Assembly (NCBI RefSeq): GCF_024166365.1
Contig: NC_064831.1
Location: 53,507,768 to 53,571,767 of the forward strand
Direction: 5' to 3'
DNA length: 64,000 nucleotides
Source: Elephas maximus indicus
Taxonomy: Eukaryota; Chordata; Mammalia; Proboscidea; Elephantidae
Below the pieces are notes generated by a model. The model was not told where the DNA came from. It saw only the letters and a list, made by a program, of their open reading frames with translations, and made no database searches. A program made the position numbers and the translations under genes. Numbering within the stretch: the stretch's first letter is position 1; every line of letters starts with the position of its first letter. Positions 31,056-63,601 of this stretch are shown here, in pieces.

Positions 31056-31139
31056 TCTGCTTTATACATAATTATTTGAATTTTTCAAAAAGAGCATATA
31101 TATGTAATCAGACAAAATCATAATCAAAGCACTTCTATG

Positions 31140-31380
31140 ATTTCTCAGTGTCCTTGATAGAAGGCATTGTGTCTCATTCAAGGTCTTTCACAATCTGATC
31201 CCAACCACTTTTTCCTGCCTCCCACTGTTCCCCATCCTCCCTTGCCCAACCTTCTCTGAGGCGTCCTGTACTTACCTTCCCCTTCAAGGTCCTGCTCAAA
31301 CGTCACTTCCTTTCTGAAGTCCTTCCTGATTAGACTCAGAACAGCAAGTGGCTTCCTCCACTGTGATCCTTTAGAACTTT
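31140..31380 (-). repeat. L2 LINE fragment
   Basis: TTCAAGGTCCTGCTCAAACG, CTTTCTGAAGTCCTTCCTGA and related text of the L2 3' region. Confidence 0.6.
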
Positions 31381-31384
31381 TAAA

Positions 31385-31810
31385 AAAAGAATAATTTACA
31401 CACAATAAAATGCACAGATTCTAAGTGTAGAGCTGGATGAGTTTTAGCAAATGTGTACACACCTATAACCACCGCCCAAATCAAGATAGAGAACATTTCC
31501 ATTCCCCTAGAAGGTTCCCTGTTGCTCCTTTCTGCCCTACAACCCACCTCACCCCTCGCCTCCACAAGGGCTACCACTGGTTCTGATTTCTATTTCCATA
31601 CATTTATCCTTGCTTGTTCTTGAACTTCATGCCAATGGAATAATATAAAATGTACTCTTTGGTATTTAGCTTCTTTCACACAATAATTTTATGAGGTTCA
31701 TTTGTGTTTTTGTATATATTAATAATTTCCAACTTTTTATTGCTCAGTAATACTTCATTTTATGAATATACAACAATTTGTTTAGCTGTTCTTCTGTTGA
31801 TAGACCCATA
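31385..31810 (-). repeat. Ancient L1M 3' region
   Basis: CACAATAAAATGCACAGATTC, GCAAATGTGTACACACC, then AATACTTCATTTTATGAATA and TTCTTCTGTTGATAG are reversed old L1 3' text. Confidence 0.65.
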
Positions 31811-31821
31811 GCATTCTGTGC

Positions 31822-32076
31822 ATGTTGTTGTTAGTTGCCATCAAACGATTCTGACTCCTGGCAACTCCATAAAACCAAACACATTGCTGTGGAATTGATT
31901 CTGACTCATAGTGATGCTATAGGACAGAGTAAAACTTGCCCACAGGGTTTACAAGGCTGTAAATCTTTACGGAAGCAGATTGCCACATCTTTCTCCCATG
32001 GAGCAGCTAGTGGGATTGAACCGATGACCTTTCAGTTAGTAGCTGAGTACATAACTACTGCACCACCAGGGCTCCA
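31822..32076 (-). repeat. AfroSINE with an extra partial copy
   Basis: A 48-base tail fragment (31822-31870) abuts a full minus-strand copy (31871-32076) starting AAAACCAAACACATTGCTG and ending CACCACCAGGGCTCC. Confidence 0.85.
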
Positions 32077-32930
32077 TACCCTTCTATAAATTTAGCGGTT
32101 TCTGTCTGTGTCCCCTCCCCACCCCCACCCACCCCCACACATGCCTTGGGACTATGAGCTCCTTGAATGTAGGGACCCTGTCTAAGTCCTGGGTGAATCT
32201 CCAGCGCTTACCTGTACTTAGGGTGCAGCAGTTGCTTATTAAATCTTTGCTTTTGAGTGAAGAGGTATGAGACAGACAGTTGAAAATTACTTTGAATGAT
32301 AGCAGGGAAACCCATCCAGATTTCTTTCAGTGGCTGAGAGGGTGATCAGCTGTGGTGCAGTGCTTGTTAATGGCCAGCTAGTATTCCACCAAAGGGATTT
32401 ACCTTATTCAGGAAGACTTTTCAAATGGTTATGTGTCAGGTGGTTGGGAAAGGAGAGAAACTAAAGCACATGAGATCTGTTGTCAGGTCTCTAGGTGGCT
32501 TGGGAAACTCGTTTCACAGATGAATTCTCTGGCTATGTTCCCTCGCTAGAAAAGCCTTTGCTTCTTCCAGGGGAGGCTGGTTGACCATCATCAGTGACAC
32601 TGAGTTACTTTAGAGGGCTCAGACTGACCTTGAACCCACAGGCCCTTTGTTTGTTGTTTTCATTGCAGGTAATTAAAAGTTAATGTTTGAAATGAGTGAA
32701 CTCAAGCAGAAGTGATGTCTTTGACTTACAACACTGAGAGGCCGTAGCTGGGCACGTGAATAGAGATCACGCTCCCTTCTGGGCCTCCACCCGAAGGGCC
32801 AGCCCAAGGGAAGTGTTATGCCAGCCCCGGCCAGACTTCTCCCTCTAGATGGACAGGCAACAAGCTCTGAATGGACGTTCCAGGATGGGAAAGGTGTCAC
32901 TTGGCTGTGCATGTGTGTTTTTTCTCACAG
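32077..32930. other. Intergenic DNA with nothing recognised
   Basis: Only a short C/A-rich run (32110-32140) and a possible L2 3' piece at 32141-32260 (GGGACTATGAGCTCCTTGAA) are visible. Confidence 0.4.
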
Positions 32931-33200
32931 CTTTATTGAGGCATAGTTGATGTAAGATAAACGGCACATATTTAAAATGTGAAATTTGAACAGTTTTGAC
33001 ATATATGGAGAAATTGTCACTACAATGAAGATAATGAACATATATATCACCCCAACGATTTCCTCCTGCCCACTGGAAACTCCTCAGCCCCCCACCTGTG
33101 CCCTCGCCTCATCTCTGAACAACCACTGGTCTGCTTTCTGTCACTGTAGGTTAGTCTGCATTTTCTAGAATTTTAAATAAGTGGAATTATATGGTATGTG
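32931..33200. repeat. Ancient L1M 3' UTR fragment
   Basis: GCTTTATTGAGGCATAGTTG, then AACGGCACATATTTAAAATG and GATAATGAACATATATATCACC is a very common old L1 3' UTR pattern. Confidence 0.65.
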
Positions 33201-34049
33201 TGTGCGTGCATTTATTCTCTCTCTCCAGTTCAGCCTTGGGAAAAGAGAAAGCTCAATGAATGTGTCCCTGGGAATTTGGTTTGCTGAATGAAGAAGTGAG
33301 GGTGACATCCCAGGAGCTGAGCTGACTTGCAACTGGCCGTCCTTGGTCTGACTTTTCCTGAGCAGAAGAAGCTGCACACAGATTGGAGGCAGGAGGTCAG
33401 CCTGACTGTCCAGAAATCGCTGGCACGGATGTCTTTAGTGCCTTTAGCCCATGGGATTTTCTGAGCATGCAGATCGATGATTGGCATCAGTATGGCAAAT
33501 TCTGTTACAGGGAAGTGCTTGTCACTGGAGCTGTAGAGTGGGCCTAGCACTGTCACTAATGATCCCAGAGCTGTGGACTTGGCTCAGAGCACTCACCTCC
33601 CATTTACAAGGTAGGGGCAACACTCCCTCTCTCCCTGGGCTGTTGCCATATGGCGTGAAGGTGCACTGAAACAGTGAAGCGCATACAAGTGAGAGGCATT
33701 ACTTAATTCCTGGTTGACCTGCAGTCATAACACGAAGCCAACCTGGTTGCAATCATTTTTTTATGGTGAATAATTTGGTACAACAGAGTACTGCCCTTAT
33801 CTCTGCCCAATCATTCTATAATAAAAGGGCCCCGGGTGGAGCATGGGGACCCTCCTCTGAGGTACGGTCTGGGCCTCACACCCTGTGGCTCTTGAATCTG
33901 GAGGGTTCAGGTGTGGATGGCAGCGCCCAGGTGGCCCTGCCCCATGAAGACTGCGCAAGTGGCACCTCCTGTTCCTGGCAGGCAGCTGCAGAGGTCACCT
34001 TCGTTCTTGTAAGCTGGTCTCAAGAGTTCTGGCATCTTGATAGACAGAG

Positions 34050-34222
34050 CTAACCATTTAAGTGATCTGGCCCGAGGTTCGAACCCACCAGCCACTCTGA
34101 AGGAGAAAGATGTAGCCATCTGCTTCCATAAAGATTACAGCCTTGGGAACCCTATGGGGCAGTTCTACTCTGTCCTGTAGGGTCGCTGTGAGTTGGAATC
34201 CACTGACAGCAATGGTTTTTTT
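34050..34222 (+). repeat. AfroSINE, degraded 5' end
   Basis: The head is lost. The body starts at about CTAACCATTTAAGTG, continues GTTCGAACCCACCAGCC, and ends GGAATCCACTGACAGCAATG with a T run and a G run. Confidence 0.85.
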
Positions 34223-35940
34223 TTTGCGGGGGGGGGGGACACGGTTTGAGACATTGAAGAGTTTGCCAGAACCTTGCCCCTTAGGGTTGGCAGGCCGTGG
34301 AAGGGTAGAAACGCCTTGCCCCCTGCAGGAACATTAGGGCTCCGAAGAGATCAGGCGGTGTGTGGGGATACAGAGGTGTATCTATGGAAAATAGACCTAT
34401 GGCAAGCCCTGAAATCGCACCCCTGCAGGGGCATAGTGTGTGTGTGTGTGGCGGGGGGGGGGGGGGCAGGGGTAATGAGCACCCAGGGGCGATCTCTAAC
34501 TTGCATCCCCTGCCCCAATTTCAAGATGAATAGATATTGATGGCAGCAGTGCGTGAGCAGATAGCCTCCCCCCACCCCCGACCCCGTCCTGCTGTCAGGT
34601 GCAGGGGTGCCTTAGCCAGGAAGCAAGGTACGCACAGGCTTAATTGTGCTTACTTACTAATCTGTAGTGCACAATTTCACCTGGTTTTCACCACATCAGA
34701 TATGTGAAAGCCACCTGAGCTCTTAACCACTGTGCCACCAGGGCCTCAGAGGTTAGTAAATAAACACAGTAAGTCCATGGAGTACCTTGCCTATTGGATA
34801 ATCCGTCCCTGGTCAGGTGCCTCTCATATCTGAGGCGCCTGGAGGAACGTCATTATGCACCTCATCTGGCGCCCCCTTTGGACTTGTACCCAGGGGCAGG
34901 CGTCCCCCCAGCCCCCCCTTGCTACACCTCTGCCACCATGCTTCAGGAAAGACATTGGGCCGTATGAGGTTAATAGAAACTGCTCAGTGGCATCTCCCCA
35001 CGTCAAGTGGCACCCAGGACATGTGCAGTACCTGCTGTACTTTAGCTATGCCTTTGGGGGGGAAGGTGGGGAGCTGTGAGCACCTGTCAGGGGTCCTGCA
35101 GGAGGGTCCTTCTGCAGTTATCCAGGCACCCACAGGCCTGCAGCCGAGCTCCTGCTAAGGGTCAGGTCACCCTTGACCAAGTCACTACTGAGTACATGGA
35201 CCCAAGGGTGTGGCCGGGCGTGTCTGGGACACCAGGCGGGGAGAAGTCGTCATAGGAGTAAAGAAGTAAGTAGGCCTAAGTCCGCTCTGCCCACCTCGGC
35301 CTGACTTGCCTCTGCCCTCCTTCTCTCCATATCCCTCTCCCTGACCTGGCCTATCCTCCATCCCCCATCCCCCATCCCCCATCCCCCAAAGCTTTGTTCC
35401 AGGGTTTCTTTTTGGGTGAAAGTCTTCTAGGTTTAACCCCCTCAAAGGGCATCCCAAGGAGATGACTAGCATTTCATATCTGTGCTGTCCACTACAGTAG
35501 CCACTGGCCCCATATGGCTCCTGGTTGCTTGGAATGTGGCTGGTGAGCCTGAGAAACTCTATTTAGTGTCTTTGTTTTAATAAATGTAATTTTAATACTT
35601 GATTCAGTGATAGGAAGATTTTTAAGTATGTTTGCAGCGACTTGGGTATGTGAATCTGTATTTTCAACTGTATATTTAATGAAACCTAATTTTTTTTTTT
35701 TTAAATATAGATCAAGACTTTCTGGTGAGCATCAAGCATCTGAACTGAGGTATATTTTAAGTATAAAATACACACCAGATTTCAAAGACTTCCTGTAAAA
35801 AATTAAAATGTAGAATTTTAAAATATTGATTCATATGTCAAAATTAAGGTATTTTGGATCCCTTGGGTTATGTGAAATATGTTATTAAAATTAGTGTCAC
35901 TGACTTCTTTTACTTTGTTTTGTGTAGCTACTAGAGACTT
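34223..35940. other. GC-rich intergenic stretch with simple repeats
   Basis: Contains a (GT)n plus G run at 34437-34466 and CCATCCC repeats at about 35359-35388. A short remnant of an AfroSINE 5' end is at 34720-34746 (minus). From 35580 it is A/T-rich. No exon is recognised; several open frames of 60-110 codons here look like chance. Confidence 0.45.
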
Positions 35941-35941
35941 T

Positions 35942-36100
35942 GGAGCCCTGGTGGTACAGTGGTTAAGAGCTTGGCCGCTAACCGAAAAGTTGGCGGTTCT
36001 AATCTATCAGCTGCTTCTTGGAAACTGTATGGGGCAGTTCTACTCTGTCCTATAGAGTTGCTGTGAGTCAGAATCAACTCGACAGCAATAGGTTTGGTTA
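35942..36100 (+). repeat. AfroSINE, left arm of an inverted pair
   Basis: GGAGCCCTGGTGGTACAGTG head and GACAGCAATAGGTTTGG tail. The opposite-strand copy begins ten bases later. Confidence 0.92.
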
Positions 36101-36110
36101 TGGGGTTATT

Positions 36111-36244
36111 AAATCCATTTCTGTTGAGTTGATTCCGACTCACAGCAACCCTACAGGACACAGTACAACTGCCCCGTAGAGTTTCTAAGGAGCGCCTTTT
36201 GGTTAGCAGTAGCAGCACTTAACCACTACGCCACCAGGGTTTCC
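36111..36244 (-). repeat. AfroSINE, right arm of an inverted pair
   Basis: Minus-strand copy from AAATCCATTTCTGTTGAGTTG to CGCCACCAGGGTTTCC, with a small internal deletion. Confidence 0.92.
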
Positions 36245-36354
36245 TTTCTTGGTTACTAGAGAATTTAAAATTACAGATGTGACTTCCATTGTATTTCATT
36301 AAATTGGACTGGGCTGCTCTAGATTGTTCATTGAGCTGGATTTAGATGAGAGGG

Positions 36355-36561
36355 CAGAGCCCTGGTGGCTCGATGGGTAAGCACTTGGCTGCTAACTGAA
36401 AGTTGGTGGTTCAAACCCACCCAGCAGCTCTGCAGGTAAAAGATCTAGCAATCTACTTCTGTAAAGAGTACAGTCAAGAAAACCCTATGGGGCAGTTCTG
36501 CTCTGTCACATGGGGTCACTATAAGTCAAAACTGACTTGACAGCACCCAGAAACACAACAA
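36355..36561 (+). repeat. AfroSINE, long subtype
   Basis: CAGAGCCCTGGTGGCTCGATG head and GACTTGACAGCACCCAGAAAC tail. Confidence 0.9.
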
Positions 36562-37550
36562 GGTGGGAAGGCAATGGCCAAACTAAAGGAGAACTTGAGT
36601 TTCCTCTGCCAACCCAAGGCTCTTGTCACCACACTTCCCCGTTCGTCAACCCAGGTGAATCTTGGGTTTGGGGAATTGCCAGAAAGGCTGTGGAGAGGGA
36701 GGGGAGATGATGGCTCTTCCTCCTTGCTGGTTCCAAGAAATGTCCTCCCCACCCCCAACCAGTAGGATGGGAGCAAATGCAAGGCATAAGTGCTCCGTGG
36801 GAACTCTGCGCCTCACATATCGTCATCTCTGCGCCTCACTGCCCATCTGTCCCCATCCCTGCACCTCACCGCCCACGTGTCCTCATTGCTGCAAATTGTT
36901 CTGAGACCTGGGAGGTTGCCAAAGAGGGAGAAATGAAGAACCCTTGTGTGCCGACCAGAGAGACCATCAGAATCTGGAGGGTTGTGTCTTGCCACTTCTT
37001 TCCCAAAGCTGGGCCAGCTGCTGTGTCACCTACTGGAGCACAATTACCCTTGAACAGCTCACGTATCTCAGTCCTGGGGCAACTGAAATGAGGATTGGAA
37101 GCTTCTCCAGGTAACTCACACAAACAGTGATGGTACCTATTCGGAGCTTTTACAGGGCTGCCCCTCATTTAGCAAAGCGAAATGTGAAATCCAGGTTGAG
37201 ACAGAACATTACATGGAGGGTGCGGGCATGTTTGCCAGAAGGATCCAAAATAAGGTGGTCAGGCCACAAATACTGTCCACCTCCTGGGTGCAATGCTGGG
37301 CACTTCCAGGAGTAAAAAGAGACTTAAGAGCTGTTCTCTATGCCCATGTCGCTTTGGTGAGGACTCTCTCCCTCTCTACCCAACATCTGTCCAAATCTGA
37401 CGTATCCTTTAAGGCGCAGCCCAGATCTGCCTCCTGCCTCAGCCCTTCCCTGCTTGCTGTAGACTTTCTAGCCCCATTAGGTGACAAGGTGTGAGATGCC
37501 TGGTTGCACACATCATAGTCCTTCATCCTCAGTAAAGTGATTAAGTTAAA
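36562..37550. other. Intergenic DNA with nothing recognised
   Basis: A short imperfect repeat of CCTCA(C)(C/T)GCCCA lies at 36825-36890. No gene is recognised. Confidence 0.4.
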
Positions 37551-37766
37551 ACAAACCCAAACCCTTTGCCATCAAGTCAGTTCTGACTCATGGTGACCCC
37601 ATGTATTACAGAGTAGAGCCTGGCTCCATAAGGCTTTCCTGGCTATAATCTTAATAGAAGCAGATCATCAGGTCTTTCTTCCTTGGCACTGCTGGGTAGG
37701 TTCGAACTGCCAGCCTTTATGTTATAGCAGCTGAACACAACTGTTTGTGCCACCCAGGCATCTTTG
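37551..37766 (-). repeat. AfroSINE, variant subfamily
   Basis: Longer variant with ACCCCATGTATTACAGAGTA, AATAGAAGCAGATCATCAGG and GTGCCACCCAGGCATC. Its end forms part of the target duplication of the neighbouring L1. Confidence 0.85.
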
Positions 37767-38763
37767 TTTTTTTTTTTTTTTAATTCAAAGATTATTTAAA
37801 TTTATTTCTATTGAGGCAAATACCAAGCGAGGGCCACTAGCCTCTATTATATTGCCCTTATAGGGTTTCCAAGGAGTGGCTGGTGGATTCAAACTACCAA
37901 CATTTTGGTTGGCAGCAGAACATTTTTTTTCTGTTAAATTTTTTTTTTTTTTTTTACTGTGCTTTAAGTGAAAATTTACAGCTCAAGTTAGTTTCTCATA
38001 CAAGAATTTATACACATACTGTTATGTGACCCTAGTTGTTCTCCCTATAATGTGACAGCACACTCCTCCTTTCCATCCGGATTCCCCATGTCCATTCAAC
38101 CAACTCCTGTCCCTTTCTGCCTTCTCACCTCGCCTCTGGACAGGAGCTGCCCATTTAGTCTCATGTGTCTACTTCAGCTAAGAAGCACACTCTTCACAAG
38201 TATTATTTAAGGTCTTCTAGTTCAGTCTATTCTTTGTCTGGAGTTGGCTTTGGGGATGGTTTTAGTTCTGGGTTAACAGAGAATCCAGAGGCCATGTCTT
38301 CTGGGGTTCCTCTAGTCTCAGACCATTAAGTTTGATCTTTTTACTAGAATTTGAGTTCGCATCCCACTTTTCTCCCTCTCCATCAGGGACTCTGTTATGT
38401 TCCCTGTCAGGGCAGTCACTGGTAGTTACTGGGCACCATCCAGTTCTGATCTCAGGCTGATGGAGTCTCTGGTTTATGTGGCCCCTTTTGTCTCCTGGGC
38501 TCGTATTTTCTTTGTGTCTTTGGTGGTCTTCATTCTCCTTTGCTCCAGGTGGGTTGGGACCAATTGATGCATCTAGCTTTTGAGACCCCAGAAGTCACTT
38601 GCCAAAGTGGGATGCAGAACATTTTCTTAATAAACTTTGTTATGCCAGTTGACCTATATGTCCCCTGAAACCATGGTCCCCAGACTTCCACCCCTGCTGC
38701 ACTGTCCCTCCAAGTGTTTGGTTGTGTTTAGGAAACTTATTAGTTTTTGGTTTAGTCCAGTGG
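37765..38763 (-). mobile_element. L1 3'-end insertion (minus) with 14-bp target-site duplication
   Basis: The L1 3' UTR body is 37956-38763 in antisense. CACCCAGGCATCTT is at 37751-37764 and 38764-38777. The poly(A) tail appears as two poly(T) runs (37766-37781 and 37939-37955), separated by about 155 bases that include a 70-base AfroSINE fragment (37853-37924). The tail was evidently interrupted by later events. Confidence 0.82.
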
Positions 38764-38954
38764 CACCCAGGCATCTTAAGTACATCAATGTATTTTCCTT
38801 TGAAGGCAGGTTCTGAGACCTTGGCGTGAATGACATTAGCTGTTGGCGAACTCTTCATTCATTGTGATTAGTGACCTAACACCATAGACAGGTCACTTCA
38901 GAGTGAGTGCTTTGCCAATAAAGGCTTTAACTTTACCTCCCAAAAATCAGTCTG

Positions 38955-40555
38955 GACGCTTCACTAAAGAAGACATTCAGGTAGCTAACAGATACATGAG
39001 GAAATGTTCACGATCATTAGCCATTAGAGAAATGCAGATCAAAACTACAATGAGATTTCATCTAACTCCAACAAGGCTGGCATGAATCCAAAAAACACAA
39101 AATAATAAATGTTGGAGAGGCTGTGGATAGATTGGAACACTTATACACTGCTGTTGGGAATGTAAAATGGCACAACCACTTTGGAAATCAATTTGGGGCT
39201 TCCTTAAAAAGCTAGAAATAGAACTACTGTACGATCCAGCAATCCCACTCTTCAGAATATATCCTAGAGAAGTAAGAGCCTTTACACGAACAGATATATG
39301 TACACCCGTGTTTATTGCAGCACTGTTTACAATAGCAAAAAGATGGAAGCAACCAAGGTGCCCATCTAGGGATGAATGGATAAATAGATTATGGTATATT
39401 CACAGAATGGAATATTACGCATCGATAAAGAACAGGAATCTGTGAAACATTTCATAACATGGAGGAACCTGGAAGACATTATGCTGAGTGAAATTAGTCA
39501 GTTGCAAAAGGACAAATACTGTATAAGACCACTATTATAAGAACTTGAGAAATAGTTTAAACTGAGAAGAAAACATTCTTTTGTGGTTACAAGAGGGGGG
39601 AGGGAGGGAGGGTGGGAGAGGAGTATTCACTAATTAGATAGTAGATAAGAACTACTTTAGGTGAAGGGAAAGACAATACACAGTACAGGGGAGGTCAGCA
39701 CAACTGGACTAAACAAAAAGCAAAGAAGTTTCCTGAATAAATTGAATGCTTCGAAGGCCAGTGTAGCAGGGGCAGGGGTTTGGGGAACATGGTTTCAGGG
39801 GACATCTAAGTCAATCGGCATAATAAAATCTGTTAAGAACATTCTGCATTCCACTTTGAAGAGTGGCATCTGGGGTCTTAAACGCTAGCAAGCAGCCATC
39901 TAAGATGAATCAATTGGTCTCAACCCACCTGGATCAAAGGAGAATGAAGAACACCAAGGACACAAGGTGATTAGGAGCCCAAGAGACAGAAAGGGCCACG
40001 TGAACCAGAGACTACATCATCTTGAGACCAGAAGAGCTAGATGGTGCCCGGCTATAATCTATGACTGCCCTGACAGGGAAGAGAACAGAGAACCCCTGAG
40101 GGAGCAGGAGAGCAGTGGGATAGGATGTAGACCCCAAATTCTCATAAAAAGACTAGACTTAATGGTCTGACTGAGACTGGAAGGACCCTGGTGGTCATGG
40201 CCCCCAGACCTTCTGCTGGCCCAGGACAGGAACCATTCCCGAAGCCAACTCTTCAGACATGGATTGGACTGGACAATGGGTTGGAGAGGGATGCTGGTGA
40301 GGAGTGAGCTTCTTGGATCAGGTGGACACTTGAGTCTATGTTGGCATATCCTGCCTGGACGGGAGATGAGAGGGTAGAGGAGGTTAGAAGCTGGCGAAAT
40401 GGACACAAAACGAGAGAGTGGAGGGAGAGAGCAGGCTGTCTCTTTGGGGGAGAGTAATTGGGAGTATGTAGCAAGGTGTATGTAAGTTATTGTGTGAGAG
40501 ACTGACTTGATTTGTAAACTTTCACTTAAAGCACAATAAAAATTATAAAAATAAA
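38955..40555 (+). mobile_element. L1 3' part (plus) with 13-bp target-site duplication
   Basis: A 5'-truncated L1 of about 1.6 kb. It has the end of ORF2 (39000-39445 codes MAQPLWKSIWGFLKKLEIEL, then YDPAIPLFRIYP), the 3' UTR and AAAGCACAATAAAAATT with an A-rich tail. AAAAATCAGTCTG is at 38942-38954 and 40556-40568. It is relatively young, as the ORF2 tail frame is nearly open. It inserted right at the CA12 3' end. Confidence 0.92.
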
Positions 40556-40564
40556 AAAAATCAG

Positions 40565-42030
40565 TCTGATGTGAAAAACATTTTATTTAGAATTTCTCAT
40601 ATTTACACTATATGTCTGCATTACAATCATTCTTACAATAAATACAGAAGTGCTGAATGGACCGTCATCACAGTAGCCTCCGGTCTGAGGCACAGGGACA
40701 GGGATTGCTGTGGACCACAGCTCCCCCAGCGGAGTTACTCCTGAGGTCCGGTCAGGAAGCCTACAGAGAGTTTAGGTGATGGGGAGAGGAATTTGGGTCT
40801 GAGCTTGAAATGGGATTAATAGCGTCAATAATACAGCGAAATTCTAGAATGGCTGTGAAAGAAATAGGTGTAGGTTCTTACCATTTTTACCAGCTAATAC
40901 TAAAGAAATAGAACAAAGATACTTGGGATCCCCCAGTAGCGAGAGGCAAAGGAAGGACCAAAGAAGCCAGACCTTCCCGTGCCCTGCCTCAGCCCGTGCC
41001 TCCTTCTTCTCCTCTCCCTACAGAGGTGGGTGGAAGTGGAATTGGGGCAAAAGAGACAAAGCTCTACAATCATTCTGCTTCTGCTTATTTCCTCTAGATT
41101 CCAAAGCCATTTGGGTCATCTCAGAACTCACTTCTATTTTAGAGGGGTGAAAGCAGCAATACATTTTCAAGGAACAGCCTACTTTTTAAAAATAAAATCT
41201 ATAGAATACAAAACACAGCTGGCCCACTGACAGAAGGGGTTGGGTTTCGGCTTCATATTCTGACCTTCCCCAATTGTGGCTGGTAAATGACTTCAATAGA
41301 AATTCTGGTTGCAAAGTGAGCGTCTCCCAGCCCACATGTATTTTCTCTTTCTCTCTGACTCCCTTCCCTTCCCACTAAGAAATGGAACTTGAAACAGCCT
41401 TTCTGTAGGGCCTAGTCAGTGCTTCTGACCCAAAGGACTTTGAAAATGTCCCTAGTATATTACAAAGTATAGCTCTGGTCTTCTTGCCTCTCACCACTTG
41501 ACCCTTGTAGCAGTTCAGCCCCGCCCCGCACTCCTCCTCCCCCTGTTGTGAGGTCAGGCTAAAGGTTTTGTCAGAGCAGAAGAAATCAGAGGGAGACAAC
41601 CCCTCCCCTAAGGAAAGAAGCAGTTTCCAAAGCAAAACTGAAGCAGAAAGTGTACATTCTGTTCTGAAGGCTTTCACAGCAAAAGCAGAATTTCCAGGAC
41701 AATGGCAGTCACACTGGAGTGGACATCCAGATGAATGTGTTTTCCAGCCAGTAAGAGCCCACCAGCAGGAGGCTTGGTCTGTGACCCCAGAATACAGACC
41801 ACTCAATGATTCCCACACAGATGTGGCAAATAGCTCAGAGTTCCTGCCTCCTGATCACGCCGTGGTTGGCCCTGGCACCAGGGTGTTGGGGCTCCCAGTT
41901 AGAGGCCTCGAGTGTCTGAGCTGCTTGCATGTTGAGAGCCCCCTCAGGTATTTCAAGTGTCCATAGAGCCAAAGTATGTAGCATCCAAAGCAAGGTCCTT
42001 CCATGGGCGTGCCTGGGAATGCCAGGGACC
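40565..42030 (-). other. CA12: CA12 3' UTR with polyadenylation signal
   Basis: About 1.45 kb without any recognisable transposon follows the stop codon. The minus-strand AATAAA at plus-strand 40582-40587 is the only plain signal I see. It lies 14-18 bases from the target-site duplication of the L1 ending at 40555. The gene therefore appears to end where that L1 inserted. Confidence 0.65.
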
Positions 42031-63538
<21,508 letters not shown>

Positions 63539-63601
63539 CTGGAAGGAGAGATTCAAACCCAAGATTGTCAGTTTTCCGTACAGGATTTTTTCCTCACCCT
63601 C

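Noticed and set aside
34817-35158. Frame of 113 codons in a GC-rich intergenic stretch
   Set aside because: No recognised domain; the neighbourhood is simple repeats and SINE remnants.
39167-39445. Open frame of 92 codons as a possible gene
   Set aside because: It is the end of L1 ORF2 inside a 5'-truncated L1 with its own target duplication.
37765-40555. A single L1 with a 5' inversion (twin priming)
   Set aside because: Both parts contain the 3' UTR and each has a different target-site duplication, so these are two insertions.
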